From positions 1 to 22,325 of the forward strand of contig CADEGS010000048.1 of assembly GCA_902826945.1 (NCBI GenBank): 22,325 nt of DNA, read 5' to 3'. Of this stretch, positions 7,578 through 14,993 are shown one piece after another. Origin of the DNA: an uncultured bacterium. Lineage in GTDB: Bacteria > Planctomycetota > UBA1135 > GCA-002686595. The first letter of the stretch is position 1. Each line of letters begins with the position of its first letter. The notes under the pieces were generated by a model, which worked only from the letters and a program-made list of their open reading frames with translations, was not told the origin of the DNA and did no database searches. Both the position numbers and the translations under genes were made by a program.

Positions 7578-8417
7578 ATGGCCGACGAGCGCTCCAGGGT
7601 CGCGTCCAGGGTCGCCGCGTTCCGCGCGCTGCACGACGCGGGCACGTTCGTGCTGCCCAACCCATGGGACGTCGGGACGGCCGTGGCGCTCGAGCGGCTC
7701 GGCTTCGCCGCGCTGGCGACGACCTCGGCCGGGCTCGCCTTCTCGCGCGGCCGGCCGGACGCGGTCGGCGCGCTGGAGCGCGACCTCGTGCTCGCGCACG
7801 CGCGCGCGATCGTCGCGGCCACGTCGCTGCCGGTGAACCTGGACTTCCAGGACGGCTACGCGCGCGAGCCCGAGGGCGTCGCCGCCAACGTCGGCCTGTG
7901 CCTCGCGACCGGCGTGGCAGGCGTCTCGATCGAGGACGCGACCGGCGACCCCGCGGCGCCGCTCCACGAGCGCGCGCTCGCGCTCGAGCGCGTCCGCGCC
8001 GCGCGCGCCGCGCTCGACGCGGCGGGGAGCGGCGTCGTGCTCACCGCGCGCTGCGAGGCCTGGCTCGTCGGCGCTCCCGATCCGCTCGGCACCGCGCTCG
8101 AGCGCCTCGAGGCCTTCGCGGAGGCCGGCGCGGACTGCCTGTACGCCCCGGGCGTGCGCGACCCGGACGCGATCGCTGCCCTGGTGCGCGCGGTCGCGCC
8201 GAAGCCGCTCAACGTGCTCGTCGGCGCGCCGGGGCTCGACGTGGCGCGCCTCGCCGCGCTCGGCGTGCGGCGCGTCTCGCTCGGCTCGGCGCTCGCGCGC
8301 GCCGCCTGGGGCGCCTTCCTGCGCGCGGCCGAGCGGATCGCGCGCGACGGGTCGTTCGACGGCCTGGCCGCCGCGGCGCCCTTCGCCGAGCTGAACGCGC
8401 TGTTCGATCGAACCTAG
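7578..8417 (+). CDS. Isocitrate lyase/PEP mutase superfamily enzyme
   Basis: 279 residues, the usual length for the PrpB/PEP mutase-like branch. The TIM-barrel signatures are visible: FVLPNPWDVGTA (24-35), ATTSAGLAFSRG (47-58), PVNLDFQDGY (85-94, with metal-binding acids D89 and D92), GVSIEDATGD (115-124, with E119/D120), VVLTARCEAWL (153-163, with R158) and a C-terminal RRVSLGSALARAAWG. The KKCGH catalytic loop of true isocitrate lyases is absent. Members of this branch act as oxaloacetate decarboxylases, phosphonate C-P enzymes or 2-methylisocitrate lyases; the substrate cannot be assigned. No propionate or phosphonate genes are adjacent. The cytoplasmic protein starts at ATG 7578 without a Shine-Dalgarno. 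Confidence 0.88.
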   Translation: MADERSRVASRVAAFRALHDAGTFVLPNPWDVGTAVALERLGFAALATTSAGLAFSRGRPDAVGALERDLVLAHARAIVAATSLPVNLDFQDGYAREPEGVAANVGLCLATGVAGVSIEDATGDPAAPLHERALALERVRAARAALDAAGSGVVLTARCEAWLVGAPDPLGTALERLEAFAEAGADCLYAPGVRDPDAIAALVRAVAPKPLNVLVGAPGLDVARLAALGVRRVSLGSALARAAWGAFLRAAERIARDGSFDGLAAAAPFAELNALFDRT

Positions 8418-8554
8418 CCCGCCGGGAGCGGGACGGTCGCGCCGTGCCCGGTTTCCGCCCCCCGCGCCGCGCGCGACCGCTTTCTCCCCTCAGCGCCTGG
8501 ATCCTCGCCGCCCGCGGTGCCACCCTCGCTCTCGAATGTCCCTCCCCATCCGGC

Positions 8555-8560
8555 TATGAG
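8555..8560 (+). promoter_or_regulatory. Possible -10 element (TATGAG) for the PGPGW-like gene
   Basis: GGCTATGAG ends 6 bp before the ATG at 8567, the same arrangement as at 7565-7578, and again no Shine-Dalgarno is present. It suggests a leaderless or very short 5' end. The hexamer is a weak match and no clear -35 is seen. The rest of the 149-bp gap (8418-8566) shows nothing else. Confidence 0.25.
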
Positions 8561-8566
8561 CCCTCG

Positions 8567-8872
8567 ATGACGAGCCGCCTGCGCGAGCACTGGCGCTGCG
8601 TGAAGGAGGGCGAGCCGGGCCGCCGCTTCCAGGATCTGCACGACCTGCGCCAGGAGGACCGGGGCAGCCCCTGGGCGTTCGTGCTGTGGGTGGCGCTCGG
8701 GATCGCGCTCGTCCTGGCCGCGCCGGTGGTCGGGCTCGTGCCCGGGCCGGGCGGGCTGGTGCTCCTGCTCCTCGGCACGGCGTTGCTCGGACGCGAGATG
8801 CGCCCGGCCGCGCGCCTGCTCGACCGCTGCGAGCTCTTCCTGCGCCGGAGCTGGAAGCGCATGCGCGGCTGA
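8567..8872 (+). CDS. Small two-helix membrane protein, PGPGW-like
   Basis: 101 residues. A charged N-terminal segment (1-34) is followed by a first membrane helix (WAFVLWVALGIALVLAAPVV, 36-55). The motif VPGPGG (58-63) comes next, then a second helix (LVLLLLGTALLG, 64-75) and a basic, helix-forming tail (REMRPAARLLDRCELFLRRS, 76-95). The motif, its position between two short helices and the EMRPAARLLDR segment match the putative transmembrane PGPGW family, with Gly replacing the final Trp. The function is unknown; the family is an inner-membrane protein of uncharacterised role. It stands alone between two genes on the same strand, with its own possible -10 element. Confidence 0.72.
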   Translation: MTSRLREHWRCVKEGEPGRRFQDLHDLRQEDRGSPWAFVLWVALGIALVLAAPVVGLVPGPGGLVLLLLGTALLGREMRPAARLLDRCELFLRRSWKRMRG

Positions 8873-8960
8873 CGCGCGGCGTCCGTCGCGCCGCTCGTTG
8901 CGGGAACCGCTCGGCGGTGGTCTCCTCGCGTCCAGGAGCGGGGCTCGCGCCCGCGCTCGC

Positions 8961-11462
8961 ATGGCGACGAAAGGGGGACGACCGTCGAGCGGCGGCCGGC
9001 AGGCCGCGCTGGGGCTGCTCGTCGCGGCGCTCGGCGTCGCGGTCTTCGCGCTGGCGCGCGGAGGGGGCGGCGGCACGCGCAGCGCGTCGCCGGACACCGC
9101 GGCGACGGTGCGGCCGAGCGCGGTCGCAGGCGCGGGCGAGCGTGCGCCTGCCGCCCCCGCGGCGCCGGAGCGCGCGCCGCCCGAGCGCGAGGCGCTCGCG
9201 CCCGCCGCGCCGGCGCCGGCGGAGCCGGTCGCCTCCCGCCGCGAGGACCTCCACGGCACCGTGCTCGACGCGCGCACGCGCGCGCCGATCGCGCGCGCGA
9301 GCGTGCAGGTCCATCGCGTCGCCCACCAGGGCGAGCCTGCGCCGCCGGAGGCGCTGCTCGCGACCGACGGCGAGGGCCGCTTCCGGCTCGCGGGCGTGGG
9401 CGCGGGCGAGCGGCGCGACGCGCTCGTGCTGGCCGACGGCTACGCCGCGCAGCAAGCGCGCCTCCTGTCGGGGCTGGCGAGCGAGGTGCTGCTCACCCCC
9501 GCGCTCACGCTCGCGGGCCGCGTGCTGTGGCGCGCGGACCGCCGTCCGGTCGAGGGAGCGCTCGTGAAGCTCGACTGGCCGGTCGCGACGGACCTGCGCA
9601 AGCTCGCGACCGAGCCCGTACCCACCGATGCCCGCGGGCGCTTCGCGCTCCCCGGCGTCCCGCCGCGAGCGGAGGTGTCGATCGCCTTCGCGCTGCCGGG
9701 CGACCTCCCGGACCGGCGCGCGCTGCGCGTCGAGGAGGAGCCGCCCGAGGAGCTCGAGCTCCTGCTCGGCCCGCGCGGAGCGCTGCGCCTGCGCATGCTC
9801 GACCTCGAGAACGGCGCGCCGCTCGCCGGCTTCCGCTGCCGCATCGACGGCGCGGGGGCCTTCACGGCGGACGACGCGGGAGAGGTCACGCTCGGCTACG
9901 ACGCCGAGCGGCTGGTCGTGGCCGACGGCGGCCTGCGGGTCGAGGTGTGGAGCGAGAGCGCCTGCACGACGCGGCTGCTCGTCGCGCAGGACGCGCTCTC
10001 CGAGCTGCACGACGTCCCGATCACGCGCGGCGCGCGCGTCGAGGGCTCCGTGCGCGACGAGCGCGGGGAGCCGATCGTCGGGGCGCAGGTCAGCCTCCGG
10101 ATCCAGGACCCGGTCGTCTCCTCGCCGCTGTCCGAGCTCCCGGGGCTGCCGGCGGGAGTCGTCATCGTCTCGCCGGTGCGCGCGGCGCGCACCGACGGCG
10201 AGGGGCGCTTCGCGCTCGAGCGGCTCTTCGCCAGCGCCGGCGACGGCAAGGCGGAGCTCCTCGTCCGGGCCGAAGGCCTGCGCGACGCCAGCCTCTCCGT
10301 GGACCTTCCTGCCCCCGGCAGCCGGCGCGCCGTCGAGGTCGTGCTCGCGCGCGGCGCCGGCCTGCGGGTGCGCGTGCTGGACGGCGGCGAGCCCTGCGCG
10401 GGCATGCGCGTCCGGGCCGTCCCCGACGGGAAGCCGTTCGGCTCCCACGGCACGACGGACGACGACGGCGCGTGCGAGCTCGCAGGCCTCGAGCCTGGAC
10501 CGACGCGCGTCACCGCCGAAGGGTCGGACGGCTCCGTGCTGGCCGAGGCGTCGGTGACGCTCGCCGTCGGCGAGATGCGCGAGCTGGAGCTCGTGCTCAC
10601 CCGCTCGCGAAGCGCGATCGAGGGGCGCGTGGTGGACGAGCAGGGCCAGCCCTTGCCGCAGGTCCTCGTGTACCTGCGAGACGAGGGACGCTTCACGATC
10701 GGCCCCAGCGGGATCCAGCGCGGGCGTGGGCTCTCGACGCAGAGCGACGACGGCGGCCGCTTCCGCCTGGAGGTGCAGGATGGCGCCGAGCCGCTCGAGG
10801 TCGTCGCCTGGCGCGACGCCATCGAGGCGAGCGCGAGCGCCCTGCCCGGCGCCTCGGACGTCGTGCTCGTCCTGCCCGCCTCCGGTCTCTTGCTGCTCGA
10901 CGCGAGCGGTCCGGACGGCGAGCGGCTCTCCGCGCTGTCGGAGGTCCTCTGGTGGCCCGCCGGCTCCTCGCGCTCCCTGCCGGCGAGCGGCTGCACCACC
11001 CAGGTCGCGCCCGGCCCCGACGGTCGCTTCGCGCTGCGCCTCGCCGCGGGACGCTGGGACCTCGAGCTGCGCGCTGCGCCGCGCGCGCCGGCGCTCGTGA
11101 CCGACGTCGCGATCGCGGGCGACGCGCCGTGCGAGCGCTCGGCGACGCTGCGGCGGGGGACGACGCTCGCGGTGCGCTTCCTGCCCGGGGGTCCGACGGG
11201 ATCGAAGATGCTGCGCGTCATCGCCGAGGAGGAGCGCGAGCGCCAGGCGAGCGGCGACATCTGCGGGATCGTCGGCATCCTCGCGGGCGCCGCGCAGAGC
11301 ACGCCCGAGGGCGGGCTCGTCGCGCGCGGGCTGGCCCCCGGCACGTACCTGCTGGACAACGTCCCGACGGGCTGGACGGTCGACCCTGCGACGATCGAGG
11401 TGCCCGACGTCGAGCGCCACGAGGTCACCTTGCGCTGGGTGAGCTCCGCGAGCGGACGCTGA
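8961..11462 (+). CDS. Membrane-anchored protein with carboxypeptidase-regulatory-like repeats
   Basis: 833 residues from the ATG at 8961, chosen because it places the single hydrophobic helix (15-33) near the N-terminus; an in-frame ATG at 8898 would add 21 Arg-rich residues. An Ala/Pro linker (55-92) follows. Beta-sandwich repeats of the carboxypeptidase regulatory type are then seen at about 97-170 (LHGTVLDARTRAPIARASVQ), 184-235 (LAGRVL to GRFALPGVPP), 358-430 (RVEGSVRDERGEPIVGAQVS to TDGEGRFAL) and 552-606 (IEGRVVDEQGQPLPQVLVYL to DDGGRFRLEV), with degenerate copies between and after. Each pairs a G-x-V-x-D strand with a downstream D-x-G-R-F strand. No catalytic domain is visible. Such proteins are usually extracytoplasmic scaffolds or binding proteins. 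Confidence 0.82.
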   Translation: MATKGGRPSSGGRQAALGLLVAALGVAVFALARGGGGGTRSASPDTAATVRPSAVAGAGERAPAAPAAPERAPPEREALAPAAPAPAEPVASRREDLHGTVLDARTRAPIARASVQVHRVAHQGEPAPPEALLATDGEGRFRLAGVGAGERRDALVLADGYAAQQARLLSGLASEVLLTPALTLAGRVLWRADRRPVEGALVKLDWPVATDLRKLATEPVPTDARGRFALPGVPPRAEVSIAFALPGDLPDRRALRVEEEPPEELELLLGPRGALRLRMLDLENGAPLAGFRCRIDGAGAFTADDAGEVTLGYDAERLVVADGGLRVEVWSESACTTRLLVAQDALSELHDVPITRGARVEGSVRDERGEPIVGAQVSLRIQDPVVSSPLSELPGLPAGVVIVSPVRAARTDGEGRFALERLFASAGDGKAELLVRAEGLRDASLSVDLPAPGSRRAVEVVLARGAGLRVRVLDGGEPCAGMRVRAVPDGKPFGSHGTTDDDGACELAGLEPGPTRVTAEGSDGSVLAEASVTLAVGEMRELELVLTRSRSAIEGRVVDEQGQPLPQVLVYLRDEGRFTIGPSGIQRGRGLSTQSDDGGRFRLEVQDGAEPLEVVAWRDAIEASASALPGASDVVLVLPASGLLLLDASGPDGERLSALSEVLWWPAGSSRSLPASGCTTQVAPGPDGRFALRLAAGRWDLELRAAPRAPALVTDVAIAGDAPCERSATLRRGTTLAVRFLPGGPTGSKMLRVIAEEERERQASGDICGIVGILAGAAQSTPEGGLVARGLAPGTYLLDNVPTGWTVDPATIEVPDVERHEVTLRWVSSASGR

Positions 11463-11657
11463 GCAGGGCGAAGCAGGGGGGCGCGCCGCTCGCACGTCCC
11501 CGCGGCGGGCGGACGGTCGTCCGAGGACGCCGTCGCGCGCCGGGAGCGAGCGCCGCGAACGCAACTCGTACCCGCCCCGCGCGCCGGCGCGCCGTCCCGG
11601 GCGGGCCGTGTCGGAGCGAGCGGGCGCTCGGCTCCTCGCGCGCGGCGCGCGCGACGC

Positions 11658-11663
11658 TACGCT
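11658..11663 (+). promoter_or_regulatory. Possible -10 element (TACGCT) for the adaptor operon
   Basis: GCTACGCT lies 22 bp before the start codon at 11686, with a Shine-Dalgarno (GGAGGAG, 11676-11682) between. No -35 hexamer stands out. The rest of the 223-bp gap (11463-11685) contains only short GC palindromes (for example 11511-11522) that I cannot assign. Confidence 0.28.
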
Positions 11664-11685
11664 GCCGGCGTCCCCGGAGGAGTCC

Positions 11686-12963
11686 ATGAAGCCGATCGCT
11701 CTCGTCCTCGTCCTCGCGCAGGCCGCGCTCGCCGCCTGCGCGGCCGTCGCCGGCGCGCCGGCGTCCTCGTCCGCTCCCGCTGCCGCGCCCGCGGCGGCGA
11801 GCGCGCCGCCCGCGCGCGCCGCCGACGACGCCGCGAAGCCGTTCGAGGCGGTCGGGATCCTCGTCGCGCGCGACGCGGCGCCGGTCGCGCTCTGGCCGGA
11901 GGAGCACTCCGGGCCGTGGACCGTGGCGGAGGTCGTCGAGCACGGCGCGCGCGTCGCGGCCGGCGACGTCGTCCTGCGCCTCGACGCGCGCAAGATCGAC
12001 GAGGAGCTGCACCGCCGCGAGCTCGAGCTCGTCTCGAGCGAGCTGCGCCACCGGAACCTGCTGAAGGGCCACGAGCTCGAGGCGGCCGCCGCGCGCTCGG
12101 CGCGCGCGCGGTCGCAGGCCGGGCTGGAGCGCGCCGGGCGCGCGCTGCAGGGCTACAAGGACCTCGAGCTCGCCTTCGCCGAGCGCCAGGACGGGATCCA
12201 GGAGCGCTACGAGCAGTCCTACGTCGAGGACCAGACCGACGAGCTCGACCAGCTCCAGAAGATGTACGAGGACGACGCGCTCGTGGACGCGACGGAGGAC
12301 ATCGTGCTGAAGCGCTCGCAGCGCCAGCTCGAGCTGACGCGCACGTCGAACAAGCTCGCGCGCGACCGCAGCGCCTACCGCAAGGACTACGAGCAGCGCA
12401 TGACGCTCGAGCAGCGCGAGGAGGCGCTCGCGGCGCAGCGCGAGGAGCACGAGCGGCTGCTCGTCCAGCAGGAGCTGGACGCGGCCGAGCGCGCCGACCA
12501 GGAGCTGCGCTCGGCGGACGCGCTGCGCCTGGCGCGCGAGGCGCTCGAGCGCCTGCGGCGCGACCGCGCGCTGTTCGAGCTGCGCGCGCCGCGCGCGGGC
12601 GTGCTCCTGCACGGCGGCACGAAGGCCTTGCGGCCCGGCGCGAGCCCGGTGCGCCACGAGCGTGGCAGCGAGCTCGCCGGCCGCGGGGAGGTGCTGCTCG
12701 TCGCCGCGCCTGCGCCGGACGCGGTGCGCCTCGAGCTCTCCGACGACCTGCTGCGCGCGGTCGCCGCGGGCGCAGAGGTGCAGGTCGTGTCGCTCGAGCG
12801 CTCGGAGGCGAGCGCGCGCGGCACGCTCGCGGTCGAGCCCTTCCCGCGCTCGGCCAGCGCGACCGAGGCCAGCTACGCGGCGACCGTCACGCTCGAGCAC
12901 CCGCTCGAGGGCGTCGCGCTCGGCTCGCGCGCGAAGGTCACGCTGGTCGGGACGGAGAAGTGA
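11686..12963 (+). CDS. HlyD/RND-type periplasmic adaptor-like lipoprotein with a long coiled coil
   Basis: Start at 11686, with GGAGGAG 3 bp upstream; 425 residues. The N-terminus is a signal sequence ending in a possible lipobox (LAAC, C18), then an Ala/Pro linker to about 50. A half-lipoyl/barrel entry (54-101: AVGILVARD to VVEHGARVAAGDVVLRLDAR) has the V-x-x-G-x-x-V-x-x-G-D-x-V-h-x-L-D form of membrane fusion proteins. Residues 102-298 are a long charged coiled coil, then the return lipoyl strand (FELRAPRAGVLLHG, 297-310) and a beta-rich C-terminal domain (335-425). This is the adaptor layout, yet no inner-membrane pump or TolC-like gene is adjacent. The partner may be elsewhere, or the protein may link the envelope to the next gene product, with which it overlaps by 4 bp. 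Confidence 0.8.
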   Translation: MKPIALVLVLAQAALAACAAVAGAPASSSAPAAAPAAASAPPARAADDAAKPFEAVGILVARDAAPVALWPEEHSGPWTVAEVVEHGARVAAGDVVLRLDARKIDEELHRRELELVSSELRHRNLLKGHELEAAAARSARARSQAGLERAGRALQGYKDLELAFAERQDGIQERYEQSYVEDQTDELDQLQKMYEDDALVDATEDIVLKRSQRQLELTRTSNKLARDRSAYRKDYEQRMTLEQREEALAAQREEHERLLVQQELDAAERADQELRSADALRLAREALERLRRDRALFELRAPRAGVLLHGGTKALRPGASPVRHERGSELAGRGEVLLVAAPAPDAVRLELSDDLLRAVAAGAEVQVVSLERSEASARGTLAVEPFPRSASATEASYAATVTLEHPLEGVALGSRAKVTLVGTEK

Positions 12964-14138
12964 GCGCGCTCGCGCTGCTCCTCGCCTCCCTGCTCGCGGC
13001 GCAGGGCGCGGCGCAGCCCGCGCCCGCGGCTCCGGCGGCGGGCGGCGCCGAGGAGGCGTGGCCCAGCCTGCCGCGCGTGCCCGCCGCGCAGGCCCTGCGC
13101 GAAGGGGTCGCGTGGCTGGTCGCGCACCAGAACCAGGACGGCTCGTGGGGCTCGCACCACTCGCCGCGGCCGGTCGAGGTGCTGGCCTCGGTGCCGGGCT
13201 CGCAGCAGGCCTTCCGCGTCGCGACGACCGCGCTGTGCGTGATGGCGCTGCGCGACGCGAAGCTCGACCTGCCCGGCGCCAGCGAGGCGGCCGAGCGCGG
13301 CGTGAGGAGCCTGCTCGCCGACTACGACGTGAAGCGCCAGAGCGGCCTCGAGCACTACAACGTGTGGGCCTTCGGCTACGCGCTCGAGTGCCTGGGCAAG
13401 GAGCTCGCCTGGCACACCGACGACGCGCGCGGCGCCGAGCTGCGCCAGGCGTGCGAGACGCTGGTGAAGCGCCTGGGCGAGTACCAGACCCTCGACGGCG
13501 GCTGGGGCTACCTGAGCACCGACGACGTGCCGACCAAGCAGCCCTCGGACACGTCGATGAGCTTCACGACGGCGACGATCCTGCTCGGGCTCGAGGTCGC
13601 CGGCGCGCAGGGGATCGCGATCCCCGCGCGCCTGCTCGAGCGCGCGCTGGCCGAGGTCGAGCGCTCGCGCCTCTCCGACGACGCGTTCCTCTACGGCGAC
13701 TACCTGCGCTACCACCCGCGCCTCGACATCAACGAGCGCTACGGCTCGGCCTGCCGCACGCCGCTGTGCCTGCTGGCGCTCGAGCGCCACGGGCGGCGCG
13801 TCGCGCCGGAGACGGTCGTCTCGGCGCTCGAGAACCTGCTCGTGAACGGCGCCAGCTACCAGAAGTCGGGCGTGCGCCGGCCGATCCCGCACGAGTCCTG
13901 GTACGGGATCTCGGGCTACTTCTACCTCTACGGGCACGCCTACGCGGCCTACGCGCTCGAGCAGCAGGCGCCCGAGGTGCAGGCGCGGCTGTGGCCGCTG
14001 CTCGTCGCCGCGGTCCAGTACTGCCGCGACCCCGACGGCTCGTTCTGGGACTACCCGCTCTACAGCTACCACAAGCCCTACGGCACGGCCTTCGCCGTGC
14101 TCGCGCTGGCGCGCGCCGTGGCGGCCGGCACGCGCTGA
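12960..14138 (+). CDS. Secreted prenyltransferase/squalene-oxidase-fold (alpha/alpha barrel) protein
   Basis: The GTG start at 12960 overlaps the stop of the adaptor gene (GTGA), implying translational coupling; 392 residues. A signal peptide (VSALALLLASLLAAQGAAQP) precedes a domain with QW-like repeats: HQNQDGSWG (56-64), QTLDGGWGY (176-184) and DPDGSFWDY (357-365). A final HKPYGTAFAVLAL helix closes the barrel. These are the marks of the alpha/alpha-toroid shared by squalene-hopene cyclases, protein prenyltransferase beta subunits and complement-like proteins. The acidic DxDD motif of the cyclases is not present, so catalysis of terpene cyclisation is unlikely. Secreted versions are common in Planctomycetota with no known role. 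The coupling to an adaptor-like lipoprotein suggests that the two act together in the envelope. Confidence 0.83.
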   Translation: MSALALLLASLLAAQGAAQPAPAAPAAGGAEEAWPSLPRVPAAQALREGVAWLVAHQNQDGSWGSHHSPRPVEVLASVPGSQQAFRVATTALCVMALRDAKLDLPGASEAAERGVRSLLADYDVKRQSGLEHYNVWAFGYALECLGKELAWHTDDARGAELRQACETLVKRLGEYQTLDGGWGYLSTDDVPTKQPSDTSMSFTTATILLGLEVAGAQGIAIPARLLERALAEVERSRLSDDAFLYGDYLRYHPRLDINERYGSACRTPLCLLALERHGRRVAPETVVSALENLLVNGASYQKSGVRRPIPHESWYGISGYFYLYGHAYAAYALEQQAPEVQARLWPLLVAAVQYCRDPDGSFWDYPLYSYHKPYGTAFAVLALARAVAAGTR

Positions 14139-14158
14139 GCGGCGGGCGCGGCGCCCGC

Positions 14159-14164
14159 TAGGAT
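14159..14164 (+). promoter_or_regulatory. Possible -10 element (TAGGAT) for the DUF922-like gene
   Basis: GCTAGGAT lies 24 bp before the ATG at 14189; a CTGAGC hexamer 18 bp upstream matches the -35 consensus at three of six positions. AGGAGG (14175-14180) is the ribosome-binding site, 8 bp from the ATG. Confidence 0.33.
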
Positions 14165-14188
14165 GACGCGACCCAGGAGGGTCCGATC

Positions 14189-14779
14189 ATGGCGGTCAAG
14201 GTCAAGAGCACGGGCACGTCGAAGAGCATCTACAACGTCTCCGGCAAGACGCTGCAGGAGATCTGGGACGACATCGTCGCGAAGGGCCCGAAGAACGACG
14301 GCAAGGACGTCGCCGCGCTCACGCGCTGCACGCTGGGCGGCGTCTCGGGCGTGAAGTTCGCCTTCGACGTCGAGGAGCAGAAGGACGGCAGCTTCGAGGC
14401 CGAGGCGCGCCTGGACGGCGGCACGCTCGAGTTCTCGTGCGCGATGCAGCTCCCGAAGCTCGCGAGCGCGACCGGCCTGAGCGCGGCCGCCAAGCAGGAG
14501 TGGACGAGCTTCCTCTCCGGCGTCGCGGCGCACGAGCTCGAGCACGTGAAGGAGTTCGAGAAGGAGTGCAGCGCGATGGCGAAGGAGATCGACAAGCTGC
14601 GCGCCAGCGGCTCGGGCAAGAAGGAGGACCAGGCGAAGAAGGCCGCCCAGAAGGCCTGGGAGCAGGCCTACAAGACCGCCTTCGCGCCCGCCAGGAACGA
14701 CAAGCGCCTGAACGCGAACGCCAAGGCGCTCGACGCGAAGACCGGCCACGGGCCGACGCTCGACACGAGCATCGCCTGA
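14189..14779 (+). CDS. DUF922-like zinc-protease-fold protein (HExxH)
   Basis: 196 residues, with a strong Shine-Dalgarno AGGAGG 8 bp before the ATG. The first half is beta-rich (YNVSGKTLQEIWDDI, then FAFDVEEQKDGSFEAEARLD and FSCAMQLPKL). HELEHVKEFE (115-124) supplies a HExxH zinc motif, and LDAKTGHG (181-188) matches the C-terminal D-x-x-T-x-HG block of the DUF922 family of putative secreted zinc proteases. Unlike most members it has no signal peptide or hydrophobic N-terminus, so it may be cytoplasmic or exported by another route. Its cysteines (C47, C84, C127) are unassigned. It lies upstream of the cytochrome cluster, separated by a 214-bp gap, and I see no functional link. Confidence 0.75.
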   Translation: MAVKVKSTGTSKSIYNVSGKTLQEIWDDIVAKGPKNDGKDVAALTRCTLGGVSGVKFAFDVEEQKDGSFEAEARLDGGTLEFSCAMQLPKLASATGLSAAAKQEWTSFLSGVAAHELEHVKEFEKECSAMAKEIDKLRASGSGKKEDQAKKAAQKAWEQAYKTAFAPARNDKRLNANAKALDAKTGHGPTLDTSIA

Positions 14780-14898
14780 GCCACGCGGCGCGGGAGGCCT
14801 CGCGCTGCGCGGGGTCTCCCACTCCCGGGCGCGAGCGGGTCCCCGATCCGATCCGGCCCGCCCGCGTCGCGTCCGCTGCGCCGCTCCTCCGCCACGCG

Positions 14899-14922
14899 CT
14901 ACGAACCATGCCGTAGGGCCGG
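14899..14922 (+). promoter_or_regulatory. Candidate operator/promoter element, copy 1 (CTAC-N10-GTAGGGCCGG)
   Basis: CTACG (14899-14903) and GTAGGGCCGG (14913-14922) form a dyad (CTAC-N10-GTAG). The element is identical at 19 of 24 positions to the copy at 18650-18673. It is followed by CTACGGC (14923-14929), giving an additional hairpin GCCGTAG-N6-CTACGGC (14910-14929). The element ends 72 bp before the c554 start. CTACGAA could alternatively be a -10 box. Confidence 0.45.
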
Positions 14923-14993
14923 CTACGGCGGATGCTCCTACGCTTGGGCGACGCCGGGGACGACGGTCTCCGCCAACCCGAGGAGCCAGCCGC

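Noticed and set aside
7578..8417. Assignment as true isocitrate lyase (aceA)
   Set aside because: The KKCGH loop is absent and the length fits the PrpB/PEP mutase-like branch; the substrate is left open.
8490..11993. Long minus-strand frame opposite the carboxypeptidase-regulatory-like gene
   Set aside because: Low-complexity Arg/Ala/His content and no motif. The plus strand has repeated domain signatures.
12960..14138. Assignment as squalene-hopene cyclase
   Set aside because: QW-like motifs are present but the catalytic DxDD motif is missing, the protein is too short (392 residues against more than 600) and it has a signal peptide.
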